From an uncultured beta proteobacterium (GTDB lineage Bacteria; Pseudomonadota; Gammaproteobacteria; Burkholderiales; Burkholderiaceae_C), in contig CAINUX010000145.1 of the NCBI GenBank assembly GCA_903853895.1, forward strand, positions 1 to 62,332: a DNA stretch of 62,332 bases, written 5' to 3'. Under the pieces are notes generated by a model. That model was not told the DNA's origin, made no database searches, and was given only the letters and a program-made list of their open reading frames with translations. The position numbers and the translations under genes are program-made. Shown piece after piece: positions 46,887 to 56,600 of this stretch. Position 1 is the stretch's first letter; the number at the start of each line of letters is the position of its first letter.

Positions 46887-47555
46887 ATGCGCCTGGTTCA
46901 CAACTCACTGCACGCCGAAGTCGCGGTTCTGTTGCGGGACCAGATTTTTGCCGGCACGCTGTCGCCTGGAAGCTTCATTGACGAAGCGGCGCTTTGCGAA
47001 AGCCTGAAAATCTCGCGTACGCCCCTGCGGGAGGCACTCAAAGTGCTCGCTGCTGAGGGCCTAGTGCGTCACGAGCCCCGGCGCGGCTGTTTTGTCAATC
47101 AGGTCACCGAGCAGGACCTGGACGAGATCTTCCCGGTGATTGCCTTGCTGGAAGGCCGCTGCGCCTTTGAGGCCGCGCGCAATGCCAGCGATGCCGACCT
47201 CGCTGCGCTCGACACACTGCACGAGCGCCTGGTGCAGCATGCCAAAGCCAAGCGCATCAACGACTACTACGCGACCAACCTCACGATCCACGAGGCCATC
47301 ATCACGCTGGCCAACAACCGCTGGCTGGCCCAGGCGATTGCCGACCTGCGCAAAATCCTCAAGCTGGCCCGCCAACAACAGCTGCACGCCCCGGGGCGGC
47401 TGGAGCAAAGTCTGGGCGAACACCTTGCCATCTACGCCGCACTGCGGGCACGCGACAGCGAAGGGGCTGACTCCGCCATGCGGTTGCACCTGACGCGCCA
47501 GCGTGAGGCCCTGCGCTTGCTCGCGCGTGAGCAGAAAAGCCGGTTGCTCGCATGA
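46887..47555 (+). CDS. GntR-family regulator (FCD type), probable malonate-operon regulator
   Basis: 222 residues. Winged helix (LHAEVAVLLRDQIFAGTLSP, DEAALCESLKISRTPLREALKVLAAEGLV) and a C-terminal all-helical FCD domain (FPVIALLEGRCAFEAARNA, NLTIHEAIITLANN) that binds an organic acid or CoA ester. It overlaps the malonyl-CoA decarboxylase start by four bases (ATGA), so it is likely the local regulator, in the position of MatR/MdcY. Effector (malonate or malonyl-CoA) is inference. Confidence 0.88.
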   Translation: MRLVHNSLHAEVAVLLRDQIFAGTLSPGSFIDEAALCESLKISRTPLREALKVLAAEGLVRHEPRRGCFVNQVTEQDLDEIFPVIALLEGRCAFEAARNASDADLAALDTLHERLVQHAKAKRINDYYATNLTIHEAIITLANNRWLAQAIADLRKILKLARQQQLHAPGRLEQSLGEHLAIYAALRARDSEGADSAMRLHLTRQREALRLLAREQKSRLLA

Positions 47556-49060
47556 ACACGCCACAGTGGATCAGCCGCGGCGTCGCGCGCTTGCTTCCAG
47601 CCGGAGGCCTTGAGAAAAATGAGTCGCTAGCCCTCGTGGAATCTGCACATAATGCTATCAAATCAGGAGTAGATGCGGCCAAGCTCGACCCCGAGGCGAG
47701 CCCGCGTGCGCGCTCCACCCAGGACCGCTTGAAGGCCACGTTAAGCCAAAAAGACGAGGCGCTGTCGCCGCGTGTGTTGCGTCGAACGCTGCAGGAGCTG
47801 CAGGCCATCATCGATCCGCGGGTCAGTGAGGTTGAAGGCGGGCGCCGGGCCAAGGCTATTGCTGCATGGTATGGCGGCGCGACGGCGGCGCGGCGGCGCG
47901 ACCTGTGGCTGCTGATGAGCGAGCAGTTCGTCGCCGACGCGCAAAAGGTGAAGGCGGCGCAGGCCCAGTTTGCGTCCGCCGTGGGAACGCCGGACGAGGC
48001 CGTGGCAGAGGTCACCTACCGCCGCGCCACCGTATCGCCGCGCCGGCGCATCCTCCAGCGCTTCAGCGTCTACCCTGGTGGCATCCAGTTCCTGGTGGAC
48101 ATGCGGGCCGACATGCAGCTGGCCCTGAAGCAGGACAAGCGGCTGATGGCGCTGGATGTGGAAATGGAGTACATGTTTTCCACCTGGTTTGACGTCGGCT
48201 TTCTGGACCTGCGCCGTATCAGCTGGGACTCGCCTGCATCCCTGATCGAAAAGTTGATCAAGTACGAGGCGGTGCACGACATCAAGAGCTGGGCCGATGT
48301 GAAGAATCGCCTGGACAGCGACCGCCGCTGCTACGGCTTCTTCCACCCGCGCTTGGCCGGGGTGCCGCTGATATTTGTGGAGGTGGCGCTAGTGGATGCC
48401 ATGGCCAGCAACATCACGCCGTTGCTGGACGAGCTGGCAGCGGACGCCGACCTGACCCGGGCCACCACGGCGATTTTCTATTCCATCAGCAATACCCAGG
48501 CCGGGCTGCGGGGTGTGAGTTTTGGGGATTCGCTGATCAAGCGGGTGGTGGAGTCGCTGAAAGAAGAGTTCCCCAAGCTCAAGATCTTTGCGACGCTGTC
48601 GCCGATTCCGGGTTTTCGCCCCTGGCTGGGCAAGAACATTGCCGGGTTGCTGGAAGCGCTGGACTACAAGGAACGCGCGGCATTGGGTCGCGCGGTGGGC
48701 TTTGAGCCACCGGGGGCCACACACTTTCTGACGGCGGTCGAGTCCAACCTGCAACTGCCGGAAAAGTCCGCGGTACGCCAGATGCTGATGCGCTGTGCCG
48801 CGCACTACCTGGGCCAAGCCCTGGTGGATGGCAAGCCCATCGATTCCGTGGCACGCTTCCATCTGGGCAACGGCGCGCGCATCGAGCGCATCAACTGGGC
48901 GGGTGACCCATCGCCCAAAGGGCAAAAGCAGTCCTACGGCCTGATGGTGAATTACCTCTATGACCTGAACCGGCTGGACAAGCACCGCGCGCAATTGGCG
49001 CAGGGAAAGATCCCGGTCTCAGGCGCCGTGCAACAGCTCTTCATCGGGGAATCCGGGTGA
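47552..49060 (+). CDS. Malonyl-CoA decarboxylase
   Basis: 502 residues; malonyl-CoA to acetyl-CoA and CO2. Helical N-terminal domain (FSVYPGGIQFLVDMRADMQL) then the GNAT-like catalytic domain with FFHPRLAGVPLIFVEVAL, TAIFYSISNTQAGLRGVSFG, FATLSPIPGFRPWL, and the C-terminal DPSPKGQKQSYGLMVNYLYD. A dispersed repeat near the N-terminus (47627-47672) is translated as LALVESAHNAIKSGV. Part of the operon GntR-mcd-Bug-enoyl-CoA hydratase-matB; the rhizobial name is matA. Confidence 0.94.
   Translation: MNTPQWISRGVARLLPAGGLEKNESLALVESAHNAIKSGVDAAKLDPEASPRARSTQDRLKATLSQKDEALSPRVLRRTLQELQAIIDPRVSEVEGGRRAKAIAAWYGGATAARRRDLWLLMSEQFVADAQKVKAAQAQFASAVGTPDEAVAEVTYRRATVSPRRRILQRFSVYPGGIQFLVDMRADMQLALKQDKRLMALDVEMEYMFSTWFDVGFLDLRRISWDSPASLIEKLIKYEAVHDIKSWADVKNRLDSDRRCYGFFHPRLAGVPLIFVEVALVDAMASNITPLLDELAADADLTRATTAIFYSISNTQAGLRGVSFGDSLIKRVVESLKEEFPKLKIFATLSPIPGFRPWLGKNIAGLLEALDYKERAALGRAVGFEPPGATHFLTAVESNLQLPEKSAVRQMLMRCAAHYLGQALVDGKPIDSVARFHLGNGARIERINWAGDPSPKGQKQSYGLMVNYLYDLNRLDKHRAQLAQGKIPVSGAVQQLFIGESG
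47627..47672 (+). repeat. 44-46 bp dispersed repeat, copy 8 (inside malonyl-CoA decarboxylase gene)
   Basis: CTAGCCCTCGTGGAATCTGC to GCTATCAAATCAGGAGTAG. Translated as LALVESAHNAIKSGV, in the same frame as copies 2 and 5. Confidence 0.85.
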
Positions 49061-49110
49061 AGGCGTGTTCGAGAGTATTTGCGATGGTGATAAAAAAACA
49101 GGAGACTAAG

Positions 49111-50130
49111 ATGAATTCAAATAAACAGAGCGGAATTTTGATTGCGAGCAACAGCTCCACGAACATGGGACGGCGTCCCCTGCTGATCGCCGGATTGGCA
49201 GCAGCCTTTGTGTCGCCATCCAGGGCCCAACCACGTTGGCCTGCGCGGCCAGTCAATGTCGTGGTGCCCTTCCCGGCGGGCGGCGGAACCGACGCCTTTG
49301 CCCGCCCGTTGTCTGCGCAGTTTGCCAAACTGACCGGAACCCAGATGGTGATTGATAACCGGGGCGGCGCCGGTGGCACCCTGGGCGCCAGTATTGCGGC
49401 CAAGGCCAGCCCGGATGGCTACACGCTATTCATGGGCGCGGTGCACCATGCGATTGCGCCGTCGATGTATCCTCGTTTGGACTACAACATAGAGACGGAC
49501 TTCGTTCCACTTGCGTTGTTGGCGAACGTGCCACAGGTGCTGGTCGTCAACCCCAAGAACGTGCCCGGCAATTTTGCGGCGTTCTTGGCCCAAGTGCGTG
49601 CCAATCCGGGCAAGCTGAACTATGGATCGGCCGGTGGCGGCACGTCTCACCATTTGGCAGGTGAGCTGTTCAAGCAGCAGTCCAACACCTTCATCACCCA
49701 CATTCCGTACCGCGGTGCAGGCCCGGCATTGCAGGATTTGATGGCGGGCAATGTGGACATGATGTTCGATGGGCTCGGGTCCTCGGCGGCCCACATCAAA
49801 GGTGGGCGTATCAAGGCCCTGATGGTTTCCGGGGCCAAACGCAACGCGGCTTTCCCCGATGTGCCTTGCGCGGCCGAGCTGGGGTTGCCCGACTACACGG
49901 TGACGACCTGGTATGGGCTGTGGGCACCCAAAGGGACGCCTGCCGATGTCCAGGCACGGATCGTGGAAGAGGTGCGGCGCATCGGTGCGCAAGATGAAAT
50001 CAAACAGGCTTGGGCTGGCAACGGAGCCGAGTTTCCGAGTCTCACCAGCCAGCAGTTCGGCAACTTTGTCAGTGCCGAGGTAAAGCGTTGGGCCGCCGTT
50101 GTCAAGTCGTCAGGCGCCAAGCTTGACTAA
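49111..50130 (+). CDS. Bug-family substrate receptor in the malonate operon
   Basis: 339 residues from ATG 49111 (CAGGAGACTAAG in front). Signal region MGRRPLLIAGLAAAFVSPSRA with a basic pair, then PVNVVVPFPAGGGTDAFARP, QMVIDNRGGAGGTLGASIAA and ASPDGYTLFMGAVHH. Position between malonyl-CoA decarboxylase and the CoA-ligase suggests it binds malonate or a related acid. No TctA/TctB membrane genes are in the operon or window, so it must use a permease encoded elsewhere. Confidence 0.9.
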   Translation: MNSNKQSGILIASNSSTNMGRRPLLIAGLAAAFVSPSRAQPRWPARPVNVVVPFPAGGGTDAFARPLSAQFAKLTGTQMVIDNRGGAGGTLGASIAAKASPDGYTLFMGAVHHAIAPSMYPRLDYNIETDFVPLALLANVPQVLVVNPKNVPGNFAAFLAQVRANPGKLNYGSAGGGTSHHLAGELFKQQSNTFITHIPYRGAGPALQDLMAGNVDMMFDGLGSSAAHIKGGRIKALMVSGAKRNAAFPDVPCAAELGLPDYTVTTWYGLWAPKGTPADVQARIVEEVRRIGAQDEIKQAWAGNGAEFPSLTSQQFGNFVSAEVKRWAAVVKSSGAKLD

Positions 50131-50144
50131 ACAGGAGTAATGCT

Positions 50145-50927
50145 ATGTCGGGGTCGGTGCGAGTCACCTATGAAGGACGCTTGGCCAGGGTCTCCATCGA
50201 CCATCCCGGCAAGTTCAATGCAATGTCTCGCACCATGTGGCGCGCGTTGCGGCAGGTGTTTCTGGACATTCAAGAGAACGCGGGTATCCATTGTGTCCTC
50301 GTGTCCGGCCGGCACGGCCACTTCTGTGCGGGAGGCGACATTGCTGAGTATCCGGATTTTCGATTTGATAGCCAGGATTTACGCGAATTCCATGAAGGTG
50401 ATGTCTGGGGCGGCCTGCAAGCCATGTTGGACTGTGACACTCCCATCGTGGCGCAGATCGAAGGCAACTGCATGGGAGCAGGGCTTGAGATTGCCAGTTG
50501 CTGTGATCTGCGCTTTGCCGGCGATTCGGCCCGATTTGGCGCACCGATTGCCCGGCTGGGCTTTCCCATGGCACCGCGAGAGGCTGCATTGGTGATGCGC
50601 GCAGTGGGCGAGCTCACCGCTCGGGAAATGCTGTTGTCGGCAGCGGTGCTGGACGCGATCGAGATGAAACGCCGCGGTTTCTTGAACCAGGTCGTTGGTG
50701 CGCGCGAGCTCGACGCCATGGTGCAGGCCTGTGTTGAACGCATGATTCCGCTGGCACCTCGGGCGGCGCGAATGAACAAACAGTTAATTCGGGCCCTAGC
50801 CCTCGAATCCATTGATACTAATGCTTCTGAATTGATAGCAAATTGCTACCACTACGCCGACTCTGCAGAACACCTGGAAGGCATTGCAGCGTTCATTGAA
50901 AAGCGACCCGCCCGGTTTGTACGCTGA
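50145..50927 (+). CDS. Enoyl-CoA hydratase/isomerase family protein
   Basis: 260 residues, crotonase fold. Oxyanion-hole blocks: GRHGHFCAGGDIAEYPDF and EGNCMGAGLEIASCCDLRFA; ARFGAPIARLGFPMAPREA follows. The second active-site acid position common in hydratases is not clear, so the exact reaction is open. A dispersed repeat near the C-terminus is translated as LALESIDTNASELIA. Fourth gene of the malonate operon, where such a gene is not standard. Confidence 0.88.
   Translation: MSGSVRVTYEGRLARVSIDHPGKFNAMSRTMWRALRQVFLDIQENAGIHCVLVSGRHGHFCAGGDIAEYPDFRFDSQDLREFHEGDVWGGLQAMLDCDTPIVAQIEGNCMGAGLEIASCCDLRFAGDSARFGAPIARLGFPMAPREAALVMRAVGELTAREMLLSAAVLDAIEMKRRGFLNQVVGARELDAMVQACVERMIPLAPRAARMNKQLIRALALESIDTNASELIANCYHYADSAEHLEGIAAFIEKRPARFVR
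50796..50840 (+). repeat. 44-46 bp dispersed repeat, copy 9 (inside enoyl-CoA hydratase gene)
   Basis: CTAGCCCTCGAATCCATTG to GAATTGATAGCA. More diverged than the others; translated as LALESIDTNASELIA. Confidence 0.75.
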
Positions 50928-50969
50928 CGGTCGCGCCCCAAATATTCTCTCTCCCTGATCGCCCCGCCC

Positions 50970-52508
50970 ATGAAGAACCAAAACCTGTTTGCAGCTCTGC
51001 GCGCTGCGTTTCCTGCCGACCTCGACGCAGTGGCGATTGAAACGGACAACGCGTTGAACTACTCGTGGCGTGACCTGGACCGCGCCACCGCCATGCTGGC
51101 CAATCTGCTGCAATCGCTGCGGTTGCCGGCTGGTGCCCGCATTGCCGTACAGGTTGAAAAATCAGTTGAAGCGCTGATGCTCTACCTTGCAACCCTGCGG
51201 GCGGGGTATGTGTTCCTGCCGCTGAATACGGCCTACCAAAGTGCGGAGATCGCTTACTTTGTCGGCGACGCCGAGCCCGCCGTGGTGGTCTGTGCGCCGA
51301 AGAATTTTGGCTGGGTCAGCAAGATTGCCTTTACGGCCGGCACGCAGCACGTGTTCACGCTGGGCGACGACCGGACCGGATCTTTGTTGGAGCGCGCAGC
51401 GCACCAATCGGACCAGCACGCGGTTGCGCAGCAGCGTGCCGACGATATGGCTGCCATTCTCTATACCAGTGGCACCACCGGGCGCAGCAAGGGCGCCATG
51501 CTGTCGCACGGCAATCTGCTCAGTAACGCGATGATGCTCAAGGACTACTGGGGCTGGGAAAAGGGCGATGTGCTGATGCACGTTCTGCCCATCTTCCATG
51601 TGCACGGCCTGTTCGTGGCCGTGCATGCCGCGCTGCTCAACGGCAGCAAGATGATCTGGATGGCCAAATTTGATCCGAAGCAGGTGTTGCTGAAGTTGCC
51701 GCTAGCCACCGTTTTCATGGGCGTACCAACGCTGTACGTACGGCTGTTAGCCGACCCTGGGCTGGACCGGCATGCTGCGCGCAATATGCGTTTGTTCATT
51801 GCCGGGTCAGCACCGCTGCTGATTGAAACCTTCAAGGAATGGCAAACCCGCACGGGTCACACCATTCTGGAACGATACGGCATGAGCGAAACCGTGATGC
51901 TGACGTCCAACCCCTATGCACCCGACGCACGGTACGCAAATCAAAGTGACCGCCGGGGCGGAACTGTGGGATTTCCATTGCCGGGTGTCCAGCTGCGCGT
52001 GAAGGACGACGCGGGGCAGTCACTGCCGGTCGGGGAAGTGGGTGGCATTCTGGTCAAGGGCCCCAATGTGTTTGCAGGCTACTGGCGCATGCCCGAAAAG
52101 ACCAGGGAAGAATTCACGGTCGATGGTTTTTTCAAGACCGGGGATGTGGGTTGTATCGACGGTGATGGGTATGTGACCATCGTGGGGCGCAGCAAAGATC
52201 TCATCATCAGTGGTGGCTACAACGTGTATCCGGCCGAGATTGAAGGCTATATCAATACGCTGGAAGGCGTGTTTGAGAGTGCAGTCGTGGGCGTGCCCGA
52301 TGCGGATTTTGGCGAGGTTGGCGTCGCTGTAGTGATTGCCAAGCCGGGCGCGCAAGTGGACGCTGCAAATATATTGGCTAGGCTGAAGACAATGCTGGCA
52401 AACTTCAAGATACCCAAGCGGTGCTATGTGGTTCAGGAACTGCCTCGCAATGCCATGGGTAAAGTGCAAAAAAACCTGCTGCGCAGTCAATACGGCAGCG
52501 AAACCTGA
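50970..52508 (+). CDS. matB: Malonate-CoA ligase (malonyl-CoA synthetase)
   Basis: 512 residues, ANL superfamily. ATP motif ILYTSGTTGRSKGAMLSHGN, then LPIFHVHGLFVAVHAALLNG, ILERYGMSETVMLTSNPY, FFKTGDVGCIDGDGYVTIVG and the C-terminal Lys block LPRNAMGKVQKNLLR. The RYGMSET block and the context with malonyl-CoA decarboxylase indicate malonate as substrate: malonate to malonyl-CoA, then acetyl-CoA. Last gene of the malonate operon. Confidence 0.92.
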   Translation: MKNQNLFAALRAAFPADLDAVAIETDNALNYSWRDLDRATAMLANLLQSLRLPAGARIAVQVEKSVEALMLYLATLRAGYVFLPLNTAYQSAEIAYFVGDAEPAVVVCAPKNFGWVSKIAFTAGTQHVFTLGDDRTGSLLERAAHQSDQHAVAQQRADDMAAILYTSGTTGRSKGAMLSHGNLLSNAMMLKDYWGWEKGDVLMHVLPIFHVHGLFVAVHAALLNGSKMIWMAKFDPKQVLLKLPLATVFMGVPTLYVRLLADPGLDRHAARNMRLFIAGSAPLLIETFKEWQTRTGHTILERYGMSETVMLTSNPYAPDARYANQSDRRGGTVGFPLPGVQLRVKDDAGQSLPVGEVGGILVKGPNVFAGYWRMPEKTREEFTVDGFFKTGDVGCIDGDGYVTIVGRSKDLIISGGYNVYPAEIEGYINTLEGVFESAVVGVPDADFGEVGVAVVIAKPGAQVDAANILARLKTMLANFKIPKRCYVVQELPRNAMGKVQKNLLRSQYGSET

Positions 52509-52522
52509 TTTGGAGTCAGACC

Positions 52523-53662
52523 ATGAAAGTGTTGCAGACCGTTTTTCGTCAGCCCGCAGCTGGCGCCCAAGACTATTCCGCCTTGGCGGCTATCCATCCC
52601 AACCTGGTTCTGGTGTTTGGATCGGTTGATGCCATTCGCCAGGGTGCGGCGGCGATTGAAGGCGCTTTTCCAACGGCGACGCGGGCTGGGTGTTCAACCG
52701 CAGGAGAAATATCGGAAAAAGGGGTGGAAGATGGCTCGTTGGTTGTGACCGCGATGCATTTTGAACATACGCGAGTCGCGCAGGTGAGTACGGTGCTGGC
52801 CAGTATGGAGGATTCGTTTGCCGCGGGCAAACGGTTGGCGACGGGTTTGCCGGTTGGCGGTCTGCGCGCTGTACTGATTTTTGGTCAGGGAGTACAAATC
52901 AACGGGAGTGCGGTTCTCTCAGGCATGACGGAAATTCTCGGCCCCAAGGTACCTATCACCGGTGGTTTGGCTGGCGATGGTGGGGCATTTGCCCAGACTT
53001 GGGTGCTGGACGAACAAGGTGTCAGTAGCAACCGCCTGACGTGCGTGGGCCTATACGGCGATGCGTTGGAGTTTTCCCACGGCTCATTTGGCGGCTGGTC
53101 GCCATTTGGGCCCGCGCGCAAAGTGACGCGATGCGAAAACAATGTGCTGTTTGAACTCGATGGCGAGTCTGCCTTGGCGGTCTACAAACGCTACCTCGGT
53201 GACCATGCCAGCGGATTGCCAGCATCCGGCTTGTTGTTCCCGTTTGCGATGCTGGGCAGCGACCATACGGAAGTTGGTTTGATCCGTACGATTCTGGGTG
53301 TCGATGAGGCGGCGGGCAGTCTGACGCTGGCCGGTGACATCAATCCGGATGGGTATCTGCGACTCATGCATGCCAGTACTGATGCGCTGGTAGACGGTGC
53401 TGAAGCTGCCGCTGAGGCTGCGAAGGCCATGCAGGCTAACCCGGGCGATGGGCTGGCATTGCTGGTCAGCTGTGTGGGCCGTAAGCTGGTCATGGGTGGT
53501 CGGGTCGACGAAGAGGTCGAAGCCGTGGGCGATGTGTTCGGCAAGGGTGCAACCCTGGCAGGGTTTTATTCGTACGGCGAGATTAGCCCCTTCACCAATG
53601 GGGTAGAGTGCAAACTACACAACCAGACCATGACCATCACTTACATCGCCGAAGCAGCTTGA
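52523..53662 (+). CDS. FIST-domain sensor protein (NosP-like)
   Basis: 379 residues with FIST N (residues about 30-220: SVDAIRQGAAAIEGAFPTAT, AGCSTAGEISEKGVEDGSLV, GPKVPITGGLAGDGGAF) and FIST C (about 225-365: VYKRYLGDHASGLPASG, GATLAGFYSYGEISPF, with C in NGVECKLHNQTM). No signal or membrane segment, so cytoplasmic. In several proteobacteria a FIST protein of this size, NosP, is a heme-based nitric-oxide sensor encoded beside a hybrid kinase. The next gene is exactly such a kinase, 22 bp away. NosP identity is inference. Confidence 0.9.
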   Translation: MKVLQTVFRQPAAGAQDYSALAAIHPNLVLVFGSVDAIRQGAAAIEGAFPTATRAGCSTAGEISEKGVEDGSLVVTAMHFEHTRVAQVSTVLASMEDSFAAGKRLATGLPVGGLRAVLIFGQGVQINGSAVLSGMTEILGPKVPITGGLAGDGGAFAQTWVLDEQGVSSNRLTCVGLYGDALEFSHGSFGGWSPFGPARKVTRCENNVLFELDGESALAVYKRYLGDHASGLPASGLLFPFAMLGSDHTEVGLIRTILGVDEAAGSLTLAGDINPDGYLRLMHASTDALVDGAEAAAEAAKAMQANPGDGLALLVSCVGRKLVMGGRVDEEVEAVGDVFGKGATLAGFYSYGEISPFTNGVECKLHNQTMTITYIAEAA

Positions 53663-53683
53663 TTGCCGGCATCCGCAGATTGC

Positions 53684-56600
53684 ATGCACAAGTTACTCGC
53701 TCGCCAGATTAAACGTGTATTGGATGTTGACCCTGCAGAGCTGACCGCTTTGCAGAGCGAGTTCACTCGGCTGGCGGCCAGTGGATCGGTGTCACCGCTA
53801 GTCAGTCGCCTGCTGAATGGTTTGCCCGGCTTTTTGCAGCGGATCGACGAGGCGTACCAGCAAAGTGACCGCGACCTGGAGCTCAAGACGCGCAGTCTGG
53901 AGTTAAGTTCAGTCGAACTATCCGAAAAGAATGCCCGCTTGCGTGAAGACCTGGCCAGTCGCACGCGTGCTATCGACTCTTTGCGTGCGTCAGCCCGTGA
54001 TCTGATGGCGTCAATCGATACGGATCAGACCCTGGCGGTTGACGATAACCTTGAAACACTCTCGGCACTCATGCGCGATCTGGTTCACCAGCATGACGAG
54101 AGTCAGCGCGACTTGCAGGCCGCCTTGACGGATTTGGCCTACCAGAAATTCGCGCTCGACCAACACGCCATTGTCAGCATCGCGAATCTGGCTGGCGACA
54201 TCACATACGCCAATGACAAGTTGTGCGAGATCAGTGGCTACACGCGCAGTGAACTATTGAACAAGAACCACCGCATCATCAACTCCGGAGTCCATCCACC
54301 AGAGTTTTTTACAAACCTCTGGGAGATGATTACCGCTGGCATGGTGTGGCACGGCGAAATTTGCAACCGCTCCAAGCCGGGGGATCTGTATTGGGTCGAT
54401 GCCACGATCGTGCCGTTGGCAGACGAGTCCGGCAAGCCGACCATGTTTATCGGCATCCGCACCGATATCACGGAGCGCAAGCGCATGGAAGGTTCGGTCA
54501 AGGCGGCTGAAGCCCGTCTGCGCCACATCACCAATACGGTGCCGGGCGTGGTGTTTCAGTGGCATGTCGCACCAGATCAGTACCAATTCACGTTTGTCAG
54601 TGAGCGGGTTCGCGAGGTCTTGGGGTTCAGTCCCGAAGCGTTGAAAGCGGACTCGTCCCTGTCAACCAATCAAATCCATGAAGACGACCGTGCGCGTGTC
54701 GTTAGCGGCGTGTTGGATGCGGCCAGTAGACGCGTCATATGGCGGGGCGAATACCGGATCCGGGTCGAGGATGGCACCCTGCGCTGGATTCGGGCAGAGA
54801 TCGACCCTGAACCCGACCTGGCTCCAGACGGCGCCACGGTGTTTACCGGCATCTGGCAGGACGTCACGGCGCTCAAGGAAGCGGATGCGCGACTGCGGGA
54901 AGTGACTGAGAACATACCGGTGGCCGTGTTCCAGTACTACATCGAGCCTGGGGGGAAGTTCAAGATCACTTTCATGAGCGACTCCATAGAAGCGATCTGC
55001 GGTGTGCGTGCCGACGCCATACTGGAGAACACCGGCTTGCTGCCCGAGCGGGTACATCCAGACGACAGGGCCGTGTTCGGGGCGGGCTTGGGTGCCGCTG
55101 ACGCGCATGCGCATGCGCAGGCTGTGGACTTTCGGATGGTGCACTTGCAAACCGGTGCCATCGTGTGGGTGCATGGCGAGGCACACCCGCGCCAACTCAG
55201 CCATGGTGGCTGGGTATGGAATGGGTACTTTACCGACATTACAGCTTCCAAGGAGGCTGCGGCCGAGCTTCAAAAGGCCAAGGACGATGCCGAAGCAGCC
55301 AGCCGGGCCAAATCGGATTTTCTGGCGAATATGAGCCACGAAATCCGTACCCCGATGAATGGCGTGATTGGCATGACCGATCTGTTGCTGGATACAGCGT
55401 TGGATGCCGAACAACGGGAGTATTTGGGTATCGTAAAGTCCTCTGCGGACGCCCTGCTGCGCGTGATCAACGATATTCTTGATTTTTCCAAAATCGAGGC
55501 CGGCAAGCTTTTGATTGAACACATCCCGTTCAATCTTGCGCAATCGGTGAGCGAGACCATGAAGGCTGTTGCCTTGCGTGCCAATCAGAAAGGTCTGGAA
55601 CTGGTGTTTGACATTGCGCCGGATGTTCCTACCGCTGTGCTGGGGGATCCCGGCCGGTTGCGCCAGATTCTGGTCAATATCATTGGCAACGCTGTCAAGT
55701 TCACTGAGAAAGGGGAGATCGTTTTACGAGTCGTTTGTGCAGCGCTGGATGGCGACAAAATTGAGCTTCAACTTTCGGTCAGTGATACGGGGATCGGCAT
55801 TCCACGCAGCAAGCTAGGGGCAGTCTTTGACGCGTTCTCCCAGGAGGACAGCTCGACCACGCGGAAATATGGCGGCACCGGACTGGGTCTGACCATCTGC
55901 GCGCGTTTAGTAGCTGCGATGGGCGGTCGCATCTGGGTGGAAAGCGAAGTTGGAAGAGGCAGCACATTTCACTTTACTCTTCTACTGGAGCACGACAGAA
56001 ACGAGGGGGCGACGAACGTGTCCGTGGTTCGTTTTGAAGGTCGTCAGGTACTTATCGTTGACGACAATGCGGTCAATCGCCTGGTGCTGTCCCGGTCATT
56101 GGAAGCCGAAGGCATCATCACATTCTCGGTGGCGTCGGGGCAGGAAGCGTTGGACTGGCTGGCTGATGCATCCCTTCGCGGCGCCGCGTGCGATCTGGTC
56201 CTGCTGGATGCGCAAATGCCGGGGATGGATGGCTTCACCGTCGCGCAACATATCTTGCAGAAGCCACTTTATTCCAAAATCCCGATCGTTATGCTTTCCT
56301 CGGCGGGTATCAAGGGAGATGCCCAGCGCGCCAGTGAGGTGGGAATTGTGGGTTATCTGAGCAAACCGATTGCACGCGATGAGCTGTTGCAAGCCCTTGG
56401 CCGCGTGCTGAATTTACAAAGTGACCTGCCGCAGGCTCTTGTGACCAGTCACTCCATCCGGGAGAGCCAGGTGTTGCTCAATGTGTTGCTCGTCGAGGAC
56501 CACGCCATCAACCAGAAATTGGCTGTCACGTTGCTCGAGCGTTGGGGGCACCATGTGGACGTGGCGTCCAATGGTCAGATTGCTTTGGACAAGGCTGCGA

